A DNA stretch of 64,000 nucleotides from NCBI RefSeq assembly GCF_900115825.1, contig NZ_FOXW01000003.1:124001-188000 (forward strand). The letters are read 5' to 3'. The notes beneath the pieces were generated by a model that was not told where the DNA came from, ran no database searches, and was given only the letters and a program-made list of their open reading frames with translations. The first letter of the stretch is position 1, and every line of letters starts with the position of its first letter. Positions 35,042-45,175 of this stretch are shown here, in pieces. The DNA comes from Desemzia incerta (lineage in GTDB: Bacteria; Bacillota; Bacilli; Lactobacillales; Carnobacteriaceae). The position numbers and the translations under genes were made by a program.

Positions 35042-37936
35042 ATGACATTCAAACAAATCGATACTCAAGACTTGCCGGATATTCAATCTGTAGGAAAGTT
35101 GTATGAACACATAGAGACGGGTGCTCAAGTCTTGTACTTAGAAAATGAAGATACTAATAAAGCTTTTACCATTGGTTTTAAAACACCTCCTTATAATGAT
35201 AATGGGATTGCTCATATCATTGAACATTCTGTTTTGAACGGTTCACAGAAATACCCGTCAAAAGAACCCTTTGTGGAATTGATCAAAGGCTCATTGAATA
35301 CGTTTGTCAATGCAATGACATTTTCAGACAAAACGATCTATCCAGTGGCTTCAACGAACCAAAAAGATTTCATGCATTTAATGAGTGTGTATTTGGATGC
35401 CGTATTCAAACCCAACTTTTACTCTAATCCGCAAATATTGGCTCAAGAAGGGTGGCATTATCATTTAGAATCAGCAGAAGAGGAATTGATCTATAAAGGG
35501 GTCGTATATAATGAAATGAAAGGGGCAACAGCTTCTCCAGATCGACAAGTTCAACATCAATTGACACGTCAGTTGTATCCGAACAGTATTTATCGTCATG
35601 AATCAGGAGGAGAGCCTTACGCAATTCCTAGTTTGACGCAGGAAGAGTTCATTCAATTCCATCAAACGTATTACCACCCAAGCAATTCATTGACAGTGTT
35701 ATATGGAAAAATCGATGAACAAGAAACGTTTGCTGCATTGGAAGCTTACTTCGATGGGGCAGGGAAGGTAGAAGAAGCGGTTGATTTATCCTTTGAAGCG
35801 GCTAAGCCGGAAGAAGAGCTGGTAGAGAGTACCTATTCAATCACAACAGGAGATGATCCGACAGGTAAAGATTATTTAGCTTTAGGTTGGCATGTTGCTG
35901 AACCGGATGATGTGTTGGATCGATTTGGTCTAGAAGTAGTAGAAGAACTGTTATTTGGTCATAATCAATCTCCACTTAAAAAAGCTTTATTGGATGCAGA
36001 GATAGGAGGAGATATCTCTGGTGGAGCAGCTGACTTTGGTTATCCAACAGCTTTTATGATGACGGCTAAATATTCTGATGCGTCTAAGATGCCTCAGTTT
36101 AAAGAAATTGTAGAAAAGACATTGACTCAGTTGGTAACGGAAGGGATTGATCCTGAGCTGATTGATGCAGCATTGAATAAGATCGCATTTCAAACGAAAG
36201 AAGCGGCTATATCAGAAGATAGTCCAAGAGGAGTGATCTACGCAATCAATGCGTATCGTTCTTGGTTGTATGAAGAAACTCCTTATGCGAATCTGCAATT
36301 TACGACTTATTTAGAACAGTTGGGAGAATTAGCAAGAGAAGGGTACTTTGAAAAACTGATCAAACAAAAGTTGCTGGAGAACTCTTTGCATACAGCTGTC
36401 GTATTAAAAGCCGAACCTGGTAAAAGCGATCGGATAGAAGCTGAATCTCATGCAAAATTACAAGAGTATAAAGCCAGTTTATCTGAAGAAGAGATTCAAG
36501 AACTAGTTGATCAAACACAATCATTGATCAAACGTCAAGAAACACCAGATAAACCGGAAGATTTGGCGAAAATCCCTACATTGACGAAAGAAGATTTGAG
36601 TACGCATGTAGAGGATTATCCTTTAACTGAAAGCTCGTTTTACGCAGAAACCAGCTTTTATCAAGCGGAACAATTCACAGCTGGTATCGACTACATTAGT
36701 TTGTATGTGGATCTCAAAGACGTGGAAACTGAAGATTATGTATGGTTAAGCCTATTGAGTCGGTTAGTTGGTAAGTTGGGGACTAAAACGTATGATTCAG
36801 CTGCTTTACAACGTCAATTGGATCTGTATACTGGTGGAATATATGGGAATATCACCATTCACGAGGATACTTCAGGTGAGTTGAAGCCGTACTTTGTATT
36901 GAGAGGAAAAGCATTGGAATCTTCTTTAAATGAATTGGTCTTATTGATGCAAGAAATCTTATGCCATACACAATTTGAAGAAGAAGCAGAGATCACTACA
37001 GTGGTTCAGCAACTGATTTCTCAATTTGAGCGGATGATTCAGTCGCGTTCTCACGTGTTAGCTGCTAACCGTGGACTCAGCCAAGTAAAAGCTTCTGCGA
37101 AATTGAATGAAATGGTCAGCGGAATGGATCAATTCCACTTTTTGAAAAAAGTTCTTAGCGACTTGCAATCAGGAAAAGCAGATAAAGTAAAAACACAACT
37201 TGGAGAAATGTTGCAACGATTGTCAAATAAACGCCGTCTGCATGTCTTGTATGTAGGAGAAGCAGAACGAGCAGAAGAAGTAAAAGAAGCCCTTCAAACG
37301 GCCTTTAATGACCTTCCAGAAGCTGCATTAGGGCATCCGGCGATTATTAAACCCGGAACCAAACAAAATGAAGCTTTCGTAACCGCTCAAGACGTCAATT
37401 ATGTAGCCATTGCTTCAGATGCTATGGATTCATTTGCTTATACAGGTACTGCCAAAGTGTTAGCGACGACTATTCGTTACAGCTATTTATGGAACGAAAT
37501 CCGAGTCAAAGGCGGTGCTTACGGATCTATGTACAACCATCAACGAAATGGAAGCTTTGCTTTAAGTTCTTACCGCGACCCTAACATTCGCAAAACATTG
37601 GCTGCTTATAAAGGTTTACCCGGTTATATCGAGCAAATAGAACTTTCCGATAGTGAGTTGCTGAAATATATTATTGGAACTATCAGTCCTATGGAACAAC
37701 CTAAATCAGCGTTCAGTAAAGGTTTAACAGCTTTTAATCGTTTGAAAACAGGGCTTACAAAAGAAGAGCTGGTTCATTTGAAAGAAGAGATCTTAGCAGC
37801 TGACTCAACAGCATTAGCAGAGCTCCATAAGGACCTGAAAGAAGTCTTAGAAGACAGTACAATTGTCGTTATCGGTAATAAGACTCAAATCGAAAAAGAA
37901 TCAGATTTGTTCGACACAGTAAAAGAATTGTATTGA
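35042..37936 (+). CDS. M16C insulinase-family metallopeptidase (PreP-like)
   Basis: A 964-residue zinc peptidase. The inverted zinc motif HIIEH (His58, Glu61, His62) is followed by the M16C segments NGSQKYPSKEPFVELIKGS and NAMTFSDKTIYPVAS, and by the late RVKGGAYGS that shapes the active site. Length and four-domain architecture match the presequence-protease type, which degrades short peptides in a closed chamber. No export signal is visible, so it is cytoplasmic. ATG 35042 follows AAGAGG; the frame to 35018 starts inside the A-rich promoter region. Monocistronic. Confidence 0.93.
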   Translation: MTFKQIDTQDLPDIQSVGKLYEHIETGAQVLYLENEDTNKAFTIGFKTPPYNDNGIAHIIEHSVLNGSQKYPSKEPFVELIKGSLNTFVNAMTFSDKTIYPVASTNQKDFMHLMSVYLDAVFKPNFYSNPQILAQEGWHYHLESAEEELIYKGVVYNEMKGATASPDRQVQHQLTRQLYPNSIYRHESGGEPYAIPSLTQEEFIQFHQTYYHPSNSLTVLYGKIDEQETFAALEAYFDGAGKVEEAVDLSFEAAKPEEELVESTYSITTGDDPTGKDYLALGWHVAEPDDVLDRFGLEVVEELLFGHNQSPLKKALLDAEIGGDISGGAADFGYPTAFMMTAKYSDASKMPQFKEIVEKTLTQLVTEGIDPELIDAALNKIAFQTKEAAISEDSPRGVIYAINAYRSWLYEETPYANLQFTTYLEQLGELAREGYFEKLIKQKLLENSLHTAVVLKAEPGKSDRIEAESHAKLQEYKASLSEEEIQELVDQTQSLIKRQETPDKPEDLAKIPTLTKEDLSTHVEDYPLTESSFYAETSFYQAEQFTAGIDYISLYVDLKDVETEDYVWLSLLSRLVGKLGTKTYDSAALQRQLDLYTGGIYGNITIHEDTSGELKPYFVLRGKALESSLNELVLLMQEILCHTQFEEEAEITTVVQQLISQFERMIQSRSHVLAANRGLSQVKASAKLNEMVSGMDQFHFLKKVLSDLQSGKADKVKTQLGEMLQRLSNKRRLHVLYVGEAERAEEVKEALQTAFNDLPEAALGHPAIIKPGTKQNEAFVTAQDVNYVAIASDAMDSFAYTGTAKVLATTIRYSYLWNEIRVKGGAYGSMYNHQRNGSFALSSYRDPNIRKTLAAYKGLPGYIEQIELSDSELLKYIIGTISPMEQPKSAFSKGLTAFNRLKTGLTKEELVHLKEEILAADSTALAELHKDLKEVLEDSTIVVIGNKTQIEKESDLFDTVKELY

Positions 37937-37991
37937 TTTTAAAGCAGAGTAGATATATAAATAACGTAAATCAGTTGAAGGAGGGAAAGAC

Positions 37992-38534
37992 ATGCCAAAA
38001 GAAGCTTTATTGATCGTAGATATGAGTGAAGACTTTGTAGCCGATAACGGAACATTGACCGTCGGCAAACCAGGACAAGTTATCGTACCTTATATCAAGC
38101 AATTAGCAACAGAATTTTTATCAAAAGGAAACATCGTCGTCGTTTCAATGGATGCTCACCAACCAGATGATCCTCATTTTGAACTTTGGCCGCCTCATAA
38201 TGTTGTGAATACCAAGGGTCAACAGTTATATGGAGACTTAGATACATGGTTTCAAGAAAATAAAGATCATGAACAGGTTATTTATTCGCCAAAAACAAAC
38301 TACAATGCGTTCTTCCAAACAGGACTAGCAGATGAATTGAGAGAGTCAGGCGTAGAGAAAGTTCATATCGTAGGCGTAACAACAGACATCTGTGTCTTCT
38401 TAACCACAGGAGGAGCAGACGCAGAAGGGTTCAAAACGACTGTTCATAAAAAAGGCGTCGCTACTTTTACTGATCTAGGAGAAACTATGCTGAATCATAT
38501 GGAAAGATGCTTCCACACGGAAATCATCGAATAG
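37992..38534 (+). CDS. pncA: Nicotinamidase / isochorismatase family hydrolase
   Basis: A 180-residue enzyme expected to hydrolyse nicotinamide to nicotinate for NAD salvage. The catalytic triad Asp10, Lys101 (SPKTNYNAF) and Cys134 (TDICV) is complete, and the metal-binding Asp54, His56 and His62 (DAHQPDDPHF) set it apart from plain isochorismatases. GGAGGG precedes ATG by 8 bases. It is followed by a strong terminator and a long empty region. Confidence 0.92.
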   Translation: MPKEALLIVDMSEDFVADNGTLTVGKPGQVIVPYIKQLATEFLSKGNIVVVSMDAHQPDDPHFELWPPHNVVNTKGQQLYGDLDTWFQENKDHEQVIYSPKTNYNAFFQTGLADELRESGVEKVHIVGVTTDICVFLTTGGADAEGFKTTVHKKGVATFTDLGETMLNHMERCFHTEIIE

Positions 38535-38542
38535 AATAAGTC

Positions 38543-38586
38543 AAAAGCTGTTTAAAGAATGTTTTTTGTTCTTTAAACAGCTTTTT
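38543..38586 (+). terminator. Terminator of pncA
   Basis: AAAAGCTGTTTAAAGAA pairs with TTCTTTAAACAGCTTTT, loop TGTTTTTTG, then further T. A 17-bp perfect stem. Confidence 0.9.
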
Positions 38587-38589
38587 TGC

Positions 38590-39728
38590 ATACTCCACAC
38601 AAATTTAAATAGACCTTTAAAACCTCTAAAATACAGCTTTTCTACAAGGGAAGAGGGGGCTGGGGCATAGGGTGAATAGATGATGAATAGAGAAAAAGGA
38701 ACGAAATACCCATAAAACGAACCTGTCAGAACGCTTGATAAACACATGCTCTCAGGTATTGGTGTAATTAAAGCTGCACAGCAAATGAATACAATAATTG
38801 TCAGCAGCAAAAAAAATCCAATTATGTTTAACTTGCTATTAAACAGATACTAAACAGCTATTAGGATTAAATAAAATCTTATTTTTGTAAAGTTTGTACA
38901 AATCCTGTTTACTAAGCAATTTATGAAATCTAACAAGTAAATGGATAACTTGGTTTATAAATTTATACTAACTGATTAATACTTAGTTCAATGAGTTGGA
39001 TGAAATTCTATTCAGCAATTAAAAAAAACTAAACTATTCGAAGCTAACGTAGTATGATAATTTAGCAACAAAGCTTTAAATACAAAAACTAAATCCCGCA
39101 AGAAATTCCTAACTAGGAAAAAATAGTTAGACGAACTAAATGTAAACTTAGAAAAAATGTAAAAATAGCTGAATTTTATCTAACTGAACTATATAACACT
39201 AAAATAATTTATTTAAAGGTTAAAAGAGAGAGAAGAAAGCTAATTGAGGACTTGTAGATCAAGCACCTGAATTCACCTTTTTCCTAGTTTACATAATATA
39301 TATTATACAAAGTAGTTTCTAGAGTCGATTCCACAAGATAACTTTAAAATTTTGCTCTTTTTTGGTCTTTTAGTTCTTTTTCATACTTGCTGTTAGAAAA
39401 TTATTTTTCTTTTGCTTGTTTTTAGTATCTGCACTAATTTAAATTCTAACTGGCTATTGATTTTGTTTTTATTCTGACTGACTATCTAATGATCTAAAAT
39501 GCTTTCTTTAATCAGTTCAATTTTTAATAATCAACTAACTGTTTGTTATTATTTTTTAAACTCACGTATTTTACTGTTTGAAGTTTTCTTGGCTGATCCG
39601 ATTAATTTCGTTCTTATTATGAATCCTATTTTGCTGATGATTTGTTTCAGTTTTGATTCTGTGTTCTCAGGACGTTTTTAAGCTCATTTCAACTTCATTT
39701 GCATACACTTGTCCGTGAAATGATTCTT
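38590..39728. other. Gene-free AT-rich block with A/T skew switch
   Basis: About 1.1 kb between the converging pncA and ppaC with no frame that has a ribosome binding site. Its first part (about 38650-38800) has mixed composition with GGGGGCTGGGGCATAGGG and could be an intergenic repeat remnant. The rest is very AT-rich: 39061-39180 has 59 A and 30 T, while 39361-39420 plus 39541-39600 has 67 T and 20 A. Each half shows the skew of a gene pointing inward from its side, so decayed gene remnants or long 3' regions are plausible. Confidence 0.6.
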
Positions 39729-39780
39729 AAGCAAATAAAAAACCAACCGCTATAAATAACGATTGGTTTTTTATTTGCTT
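39729..39780 (-). terminator. Terminator of ppaC
   Basis: A perfect 18-bp stem (39729-39746 with 39763-39780) overlapping the last base or two of ppaC; T run in the direction of ppaC transcription. Confidence 0.85.
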
Positions 39781-40708
39781 ATTTTGTTAAGGCTTCAGTT
39801 AATTGTGGAACCACTTGTTTCTTACGTGATACTACACCTTTTAACAAAGCTTTGTTGTTTTCTAATTTCACGCCGAAAGCATCTTCAACAGCAATGATTG
39901 GATTTCCTAATGCTAACACCATTGAATCACTGTCTAGGATGTTTGTTACTACAAGAATGAATAAATCGTAGTTGTTTTCTAAATTCGCTTCTTGGATAGC
40001 TTTTTCCAATTCGCTTTGTTTAGCAAATACATCTTCGATATCAACTACATTGATTTGTGCGATACGTACGTTTTTGTCACCCATTGGGAAACTCTTAGCG
40101 TCCATATCGATCATTTCTTCAGCAGTCTTAGTGCCCATGTTTGTTCCGGCTTTTAACATATCCAGTCCATAAACATCTAAATCAACTTCAGCGATACCTG
40201 CTAATTCTTTAGCAGCTGCTTCATCTTCAGGTGTAGACGTTGGTGATTTAAATAACAACGTATCTGAAACGATTGCAGACAACATGATACCAGCAATGTG
40301 TTTAGGAATTGTTACGTTATTTTCTTTAAAGATTTTCAAGATAATCGTTGCTGTACACCCAACCGGTTCCGCACGGTAATAAAGCGGGTTCGCTGTATCA
40401 ATGTTCGAAATACGGTGATGATCTACAACAGACGCAATCTCTACTTCTTTGATATCTGAAACACTTTGTTGTGCTTCGTTGTGGTCTACTAAGTATACCG
40501 TATTTGTTTCATTTGCTGCTGTTTCGATCACTCTAGGAGCTTCCACACCAAAGTAATTTAAGGCATAAGCAGTTTCTTCTCCAATTTCCCCTAAGGCTAC
40601 TGCTTCTGTTTCTTTACCCAGCTCATTTTGCAAATAAGAAAATGAAATAGCAGATGCTATTGCGTCTGTATCCGGGTTTTTATGTCCAAAGACTAAAATT
40701 TTGCTCAT
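39779..40708 (-). CDS. ppaC: Manganese-dependent inorganic pyrophosphatase (family II)
   Basis: A 309-residue DHH-family pyrophosphatase that removes pyrophosphate from biosynthesis. The motifs GHKNPDTDA (His9, Asp13, Asp15), VDHNE and VVDHHR are complete, and the C-terminal domain ends [11 protein letters not shown], the Arg-Lys substrate segment. No CBS insert is present. ATG 40708 follows AAAGGAGTG by about 10 bases; the frame to 40741 would put the start upstream of that site. It follows the LysR gene by 51 bases on the same strand and could be partly cotranscribed. Confidence 0.96.
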   Translation of the reverse strand: MSKILVFGHKNPDTDAIASAISFSYLQNELGKETEAVALGEIGEETAYALNYFGVEAPRVIETAANETNTVYLVDHNEAQQSVSDIKEVEIASVVDHHRISNIDTANPLYYRAEPVGCTATIILKIFKENNVTIPKHIAGIMLSAIVSDTLLFKSPTSTPEDEAAAKELAGIAEVDLDVYGLDMLKAGTNMGTKTAEEMIDMDAKSFPMGDKNVRIAQINVVDIEDVFAKQSELEKAIQEANLENNYDLFILVVTNILDSDSMVLALGNPIIAVEDAFGVKLENNKALLKGVVSRKKQVVPQLTEALTK

Positions 40709-40759
40709 TTTATTGTGACACTCCTTTATTTTGATTCTCACCTTTTATAGTAGAACAAA

Positions 40760-41707
40760 TTAGCTTTTTAGTCTAGAGGCAGACTCTTTTTCTTTAGAAA
40801 ATTTATCAAAATAAAGGAAAAAATTCTTCATCCTGTCCAAATGAGCTTTATCTTTTTTAAAGACAAAGGCTAGATTATATGTAATAGGCGGATCAAACGG
40901 CAACATATACTGGTTTTTGGCTAATGGATTAGCGTCTATGTATGACTTAGGCAAAGCAGTATAGTGTCCTGATCGCTGGCTGAACAGTTGGAGCTGTCTA
41001 GGAGACGAAAAATAACCGGATATCTCCGGGAAATTAAGGTTCTGATAAACGAAACTGGCCTTTAAAGTGCCATTTATGTAAAATTTATTTGGGTAAAATA
41101 CCCACTTGTTCTGTAACGTTTCTTTTAAGTTTATCGATGATTTATCGCTCCAAGAATCATTTTGGTGGATAAGAAACAATTCCTCTTTGGCAATCAGTTT
41201 AGATGCATACCGGTTCCAATTTTTTATAATCTGATCCGGAAGGCATAAGATTGCCAGGTCTAGTTGATTCTTCTCTAATTGCTCCCATAATTCTTCTCTA
41301 GGGACAATACTCAAAGAAACTTTTCCACGAGAATTTTTCCAGTGATAATAAGCAAGGAACTCCACAAAGATTTCATCCCCTATGGAGGGCAATACCCCTA
41401 CTTTTAGGTGACCCGATTCTTCTCTTTCGATAGAATTTATTTCGTCTAAAGCATTCTTAAATATCGTTTGCACAGATTGGGTTGCTCGTGCCATACTTTC
41501 TCCGGCTTCAGTCAAACGCATTTCTTTGCCTTTGAAATAGAACAATGGAGCGCCTATAGCGTGTTCGAACTTTTTGATTCTCTGGGTCAAGGCAGGTTGA
41601 GAAATGCCTAATTTTTGTGCTGTTTGCGTATAATTCATTGTTTCCGTCAACTCAGAAAAATAATCTAATGTCTTGCCGGAAAAAATACTTTTATCTCCTA
41701 AGTTCAT
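40760..41707 (-). CDS. LysR-family transcriptional regulator
   Basis: A regulator with an N-terminal winged helix (MNYTQTAQKLGISQPALTQR; the helix-turn-helix lies around residues 20-60) and a LysR substrate-binding domain (HLKVGVLPSIGD, LDLAILCLP). TTG/ATG choice: ATG 41707 has GAAGGAAAA about 5 bases upstream, while ATG 41752 has no site. It lies just downstream of pflA on the same strand, past a hairpin. Its target and inducer are not apparent; pfl or ppaC are candidates by position only. Confidence 0.85.
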   Translation of the reverse strand: MNLGDKSIFSGKTLDYFSELTETMNYTQTAQKLGISQPALTQRIKKFEHAIGAPLFYFKGKEMRLTEAGESMARATQSVQTIFKNALDEINSIEREESGHLKVGVLPSIGDEIFVEFLAYYHWKNSRGKVSLSIVPREELWEQLEKNQLDLAILCLPDQIIKNWNRYASKLIAKEELFLIHQNDSWSDKSSINLKETLQNKWVFYPNKFYINGTLKASFVYQNLNFPEISGYFSSPRQLQLFSQRSGHYTALPKSYIDANPLAKNQYMLPFDPPITYNLAFVFKKDKAHLDRMKNFFLYFDKFSKEKESASRLKS

Positions 41708-41766
41708 TAAGTTTTCCTTCACTTCCTTTTGCGTCTGTAACCCCTTTATCATAAACAGCTATATAA

Positions 41767-41794
41767 AAAAGAGCAATCAAATTCATGCTCTTTT
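41767..41794 (-). terminator. Terminator of pflBA
   Basis: AAAAGAGCA pairs with TGCTCTTTT, with extra T on the minus strand. It lies between pflA and the LysR gene. Confidence 0.7.
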
Positions 41795-41811
41795 CATCAA
41801 TAATTTAGGGA

Positions 41812-42582
41812 TTATTGAACAAATTGGTACAATTTGTAATCGTCTACATGCAAAAGCCGATTAGCATTTTCAATTCTTTCTGCTGTAGGCGGTTCTATCC
41901 CGTCTAATTTGTACGGTATGTTCAATGCAGCATACTTGTATGCGCCTAATTTATGGTAAGGAAGAATCTCGACTTTCACTACATTTTTTAATGATTTTAT
42001 AAATTGGTCTAGTCGAATCAAATCTTCATCGAAATCTGAACGTTCAGGAACCAGCACGTGTCTGATCCATACAGGTTTTTCAATCTCTGACAAATAACGA
42101 GCCATATTCAAGATATTAACGTTAGAATGCATCGTCAATTTTTTATGTTTTTCATCATCAATGTGCTTTACATCAAATAGCAATAGATCCGTATACACCA
42201 TCAATTCTTCAAATCGGCTGAAAAAAGGTTCGTCATAAGTGAAAGGCTGGCCGCAAGTATCTAATGTGGTATGCACCCCTTCTGCTTTAGCCAACTTGAA
42301 ATATTCAATCAAAAAATCAATATGCAGCAAAGGTTCTCCACCACTCACTGTAATACCGCCTCTTTGCCCCCAATAGTCTTGATATTGCAAAGCTTCTTTA
42401 AGCAATTCCTCAGGTGTATAAGGTGTACCTCCGCCGATGTTCCAGGTATCCGGGTTATGGCAAAACTCGCACCTCATCCGACAGCCTTGCATAAATGAAA
42501 CAAAACGAATTCCCGGTCCATCTACCGAACCAAAGCTTTCATTTGAATGTACATACCCTATGACAGGCTTCTTCTCTTCCAT
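41812..42582 (-). CDS. pflA: Pyruvate formate-lyase activating enzyme
   Basis: A 256-residue radical SAM enzyme that makes the glycyl radical on PflB. The cluster motif C-x3-C-x2-C is Cys34, Cys38 and Cys41 (CRMRCEFCHNP), preceded by GPGIRFVSFMQG; the GGEPLL segment follows. ATG 42582 has AAAGGAGT upstream; the frame to 42621 does not. It follows pflB by about 70 bases on the same strand. Length is usual. Confidence 0.96.
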   Translation of the reverse strand: MEEKKPVIGYVHSNESFGSVDGPGIRFVSFMQGCRMRCEFCHNPDTWNIGGGTPYTPEELLKEALQYQDYWGQRGGITVSGGEPLLHIDFLIEYFKLAKAEGVHTTLDTCGQPFTYDEPFFSRFEELMVYTDLLLFDVKHIDDEKHKKLTMHSNVNILNMARYLSEIEKPVWIRHVLVPERSDFDEDLIRLDQFIKSLKNVVKVEILPYHKLGAYKYAALNIPYKLDGIEPPTAERIENANRLLHVDDYKLYQFVQ

Positions 42583-42651
42583 AACGGTTACTCCTTTATT
42601 AAAGAAGAACCAGGAAACCATTTTCCCAGCTCTTCTCTCTTTTTACTGCCC

Positions 42652-44880
42652 TTACATATTTTCGTGCATTGTTCGATTGATAACGTCTAATTGTTGCTCA
42701 CGAGTCAATTTGATAAAGTTTACGGCGTATCCTGATACACGAATCGTCAATTGAGGGTAATTTTCAGGATGTTCCATCGCATCCATCAATGTTTCTCGGT
42801 TAAAGACGTTTACGTTTAGGTGATGTCCGCCTTTTGTCACATACCCATCTAACATGCTGGCAAGGTTTTCTTGTTGGATCACATCTTCTTTTCCTAACGC
42901 TTTTGGAATGATGGAGAACGTATTTGAAATGCCGTCTAAAGAATATTTGTACGGCATCTTAGCCACAGACGTCAAACTCGCTAAAGCTCCATGTGTATCT
43001 CTTCCGTGCATTGGGTTGGCACCTGGGGCAAACGGTTCTCCTGAACGACGTCCATCTGGTGTATTCCCTGTTTTCTTACCATAAACAACATTTGAAGTGA
43101 TTGTTAAGATTGAAGTTGTATGAGTTGCTCCTCGGTATGCAGGATGTTTCTTCACTTCATTCATGAATGTTTTCAATAACCAAATACCGATGTCATCTGC
43201 GCGATCGTCGTTGTTTCCGAATTTAGGGTAATCTCCTTCGATACTGTAATCGACGACTAATCCATTTTCATCACGGATCGTTTTAACTTTAGCGTATTTG
43301 ATCGCTGAAAGTGAATCAATCGCTACGGAGAATCCGGCAATTCCTGTGGCCATTGTTCTTAAGATTTCGCTGTCATGCAAAGCCATTTCGATACGTTCAT
43401 AAGAGTATTTGTCATGCATATAATGAATGACATTCAATGTGTTCAAGTACAACCCGGCAATCCATTCCATCATCGCTTGATATTTTTCCATGACTTCATC
43501 ATAATCCAAGTATTCTGATGTGATTGGTTGGTATTTAGGTCCAACTTGTGTTTTAGATTTTTCATCGATACCACCGTTGATCGCATACAACAATGTTTTA
43601 GCCAAGTTGGCGCGAGCTCCGAAGAATTGCATTTGTTTTCCGATTCTCATAGCAGACACACAACAAGCGATGCCGTAATCGTCTCCCCATTCTACACGCA
43701 TGATATCGTCATTTTCGTATTGGACAGCACTGGAAGCAATCGATACTTTCGCGCAATAGCGTTTGAAGTTCTCTGGTAATTGTTTAGACCATAGAATCGT
43801 CAAGTTTGGTTCAGGAGCTGGTCCTAAGTTGGATAAAGTGTGTAAGAAACGGTAACTGTTTTTTGTGACCATGTGACGTCCATCAATCCCTACGCCGGCA
43901 ATAGCTTCTGTAACCCATGTTGGATCTCCTGAAAACAAATCATTGTATTCAGGTGTACGGGAGAATTTGACCAAACGCAATTTCATCACAAAATGGTCAA
44001 CGATTTCTTGAGCTTCTTCTTCCGTCAATACACCTTCTTTTAAGTCACGTTCAATATAGATGTCTAAAAATGTAGAAGTACGTCCTAATGACATAGCTGC
44101 CCCGTTTTGTTCTTTGACAGCGGCTAAATAACCAAGGTACAACCATTGGAAAGCTTCTTTTGCAGTTCTGGCTGGTTGAGAGATATCAAACCCGTAAATG
44201 TGGCCTAATTCTTTCAATTCAGCTAATGCACGAATCTGTTCACTCAATTCTTCTCTGTCACGAATAATATTTTCACTCATTGTGCCAAAGCCGGTGTTAT
44301 CCAAGTCTTCCTTCTTTTTCTCGATCAAGTAATCCACACCATATAAAGCTACACGTCTATAGTCCCCAATGATACGTCCGCGACCATATGCATCCGGCAG
44401 GCCAGTAATAACTCCGCTTCGTCGAGCTGCACGCATTTCTTCTGTATAGGCATCAAATACCCCTTGGTTATGTGTTTTGCGGTAATCACGGAAGATATGA
44501 GACACTTCAGGATCTATCTTATACCCATAAGACTCTGCTGACAGTTCGCTCATGCGAATTCCGCCAAAAGGCTGCAAGCTGCGTTTGAATGGCTTTTCTG
44601 TCTGGAATCCAACGATTTTTTCTAAGTCTTTGTCTAAATACCCAGCATCATGTGAAGTAATCGTAGAAACGACCTTTGTGTCCATATCTAAGACACCGCC
44701 AGCTTGTTGTTCCTGACGGTTTAAATCAGACACTTGATTCCATAATGTTAATGTCTCTTGTGTTGGTCCTGCCAAAAATTCATCTGTTCCATCATAAGGA
44801 GTATAGTTTTGTTGAATAAAATCCCTTACATTTACTTCTTCCTTCCATACTTTTCCTTTGAATCTCTTCCATTGTTCCAT
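42652..44880 (-). CDS. pflB: Formate C-acetyltransferase (pyruvate formate-lyase)
   Basis: A 742-residue glycyl-radical enzyme converting pyruvate and CoA to acetyl-CoA and formate in anaerobic mixed-acid fermentation. The glycyl motif RVSGYAVNF places the radical Gly at 717, and the catalytic Cys-Cys pair is in [10 protein letters not shown]. Length is that of the standard PflB. GGAGG lies 7 bases before ATG 44880. A possible operator lies upstream. Confidence 0.97.
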   Translation of the reverse strand: MEQWKRFKGKVWKEEVNVRDFIQQNYTPYDGTDEFLAGPTQETLTLWNQVSDLNRQEQQAGGVLDMDTKVVSTITSHDAGYLDKDLEKIVGFQTEKPFKRSLQPFGGIRMSELSAESYGYKIDPEVSHIFRDYRKTHNQGVFDAYTEEMRAARRSGVITGLPDAYGRGRIIGDYRRVALYGVDYLIEKKKEDLDNTGFGTMSENIIRDREELSEQIRALAELKELGHIYGFDISQPARTAKEAFQWLYLGYLAAVKEQNGAAMSLGRTSTFLDIYIERDLKEGVLTEEEAQEIVDHFVMKLRLVKFSRTPEYNDLFSGDPTWVTEAIAGVGIDGRHMVTKNSYRFLHTLSNLGPAPEPNLTILWSKQLPENFKRYCAKVSIASSAVQYENDDIMRVEWGDDYGIACCVSAMRIGKQMQFFGARANLAKTLLYAINGGIDEKSKTQVGPKYQPITSEYLDYDEVMEKYQAMMEWIAGLYLNTLNVIHYMHDKYSYERIEMALHDSEILRTMATGIAGFSVAIDSLSAIKYAKVKTIRDENGLVVDYSIEGDYPKFGNNDDRADDIGIWLLKTFMNEVKKHPAYRGATHTTSILTITSNVVYGKKTGNTPDGRRSGEPFAPGANPMHGRDTHGALASLTSVAKMPYKYSLDGISNTFSIIPKALGKEDVIQQENLASMLDGYVTKGGHHLNVNVFNRETLMDAMEHPENYPQLTIRVSGYAVNFIKLTREQQLDVINRTMHENM

Positions 44881-44970
44881 ATAGTAACCTCCATTAATAA
44901 AATGATTTAACGCAATAAGTATTTCTACAAGCTCATTATATCACATATTAAAAAAATAGAAACTATTATC

Positions 44971-45039
44971 TGTTGAATTTTTTGAACAAGTTGTTGTATC
45001 CGACACGTGATGATTTTGCATTTTTTATTGTTATAACAA
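44971..45039 (-). promoter_or_regulatory. Possible operators upstream of pflB
   Basis: Two symmetric sites: TGTTGAA-TTTT-TTGAACA (44971-44988, one mismatch) and the perfect 12-bp TTGTTATAACAA (45028-45039). They resemble redox-regulator sites of the Rex type in shape, but neither fits the known consensus well. Bases 44881-45138 hold no gene. Confidence 0.35.
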
Positions 45040-45138
45040 CTTTTTCATTTTGTGAACACCATCATTATCTGTTTATTTTTAAATAGATACGATTATCACA
45101 TGAAGTGAGTTTTAGTTATTACAATTGAAAGAAAGCAA

Positions 45139-45172
45139 AAAAGAACTAAACCAGGTACGGTTTAGTTCTTTT
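45139..45172 (-). terminator. Terminator of parEC
   Basis: AAAAGAACTAAACC pairs with GGTTTAGTTCTTTT (14 bp), 3 bases after the parC stop, T run on the minus strand. Confidence 0.88.
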
Positions 45173-45175
45173 GGT

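Noticed and set aside
38541-38810. 89-codon minus-strand frame after pncA
   Set aside because: It overlaps the pncA terminator, has no ribosome binding site, and its composition reflects an intergenic sequence that looks like a repeat remnant.
39499-39681. 60-codon hydrophobic frame in the AT-rich block
   Set aside because: No ribosome binding site; the hydrophobic composition follows from the T-rich sequence.
44971-45060. Definite Rex operator at pflB
   Set aside because: The sites are symmetric but deviate from TTGTGA-N6-TCACAA; only listed as possible operators.
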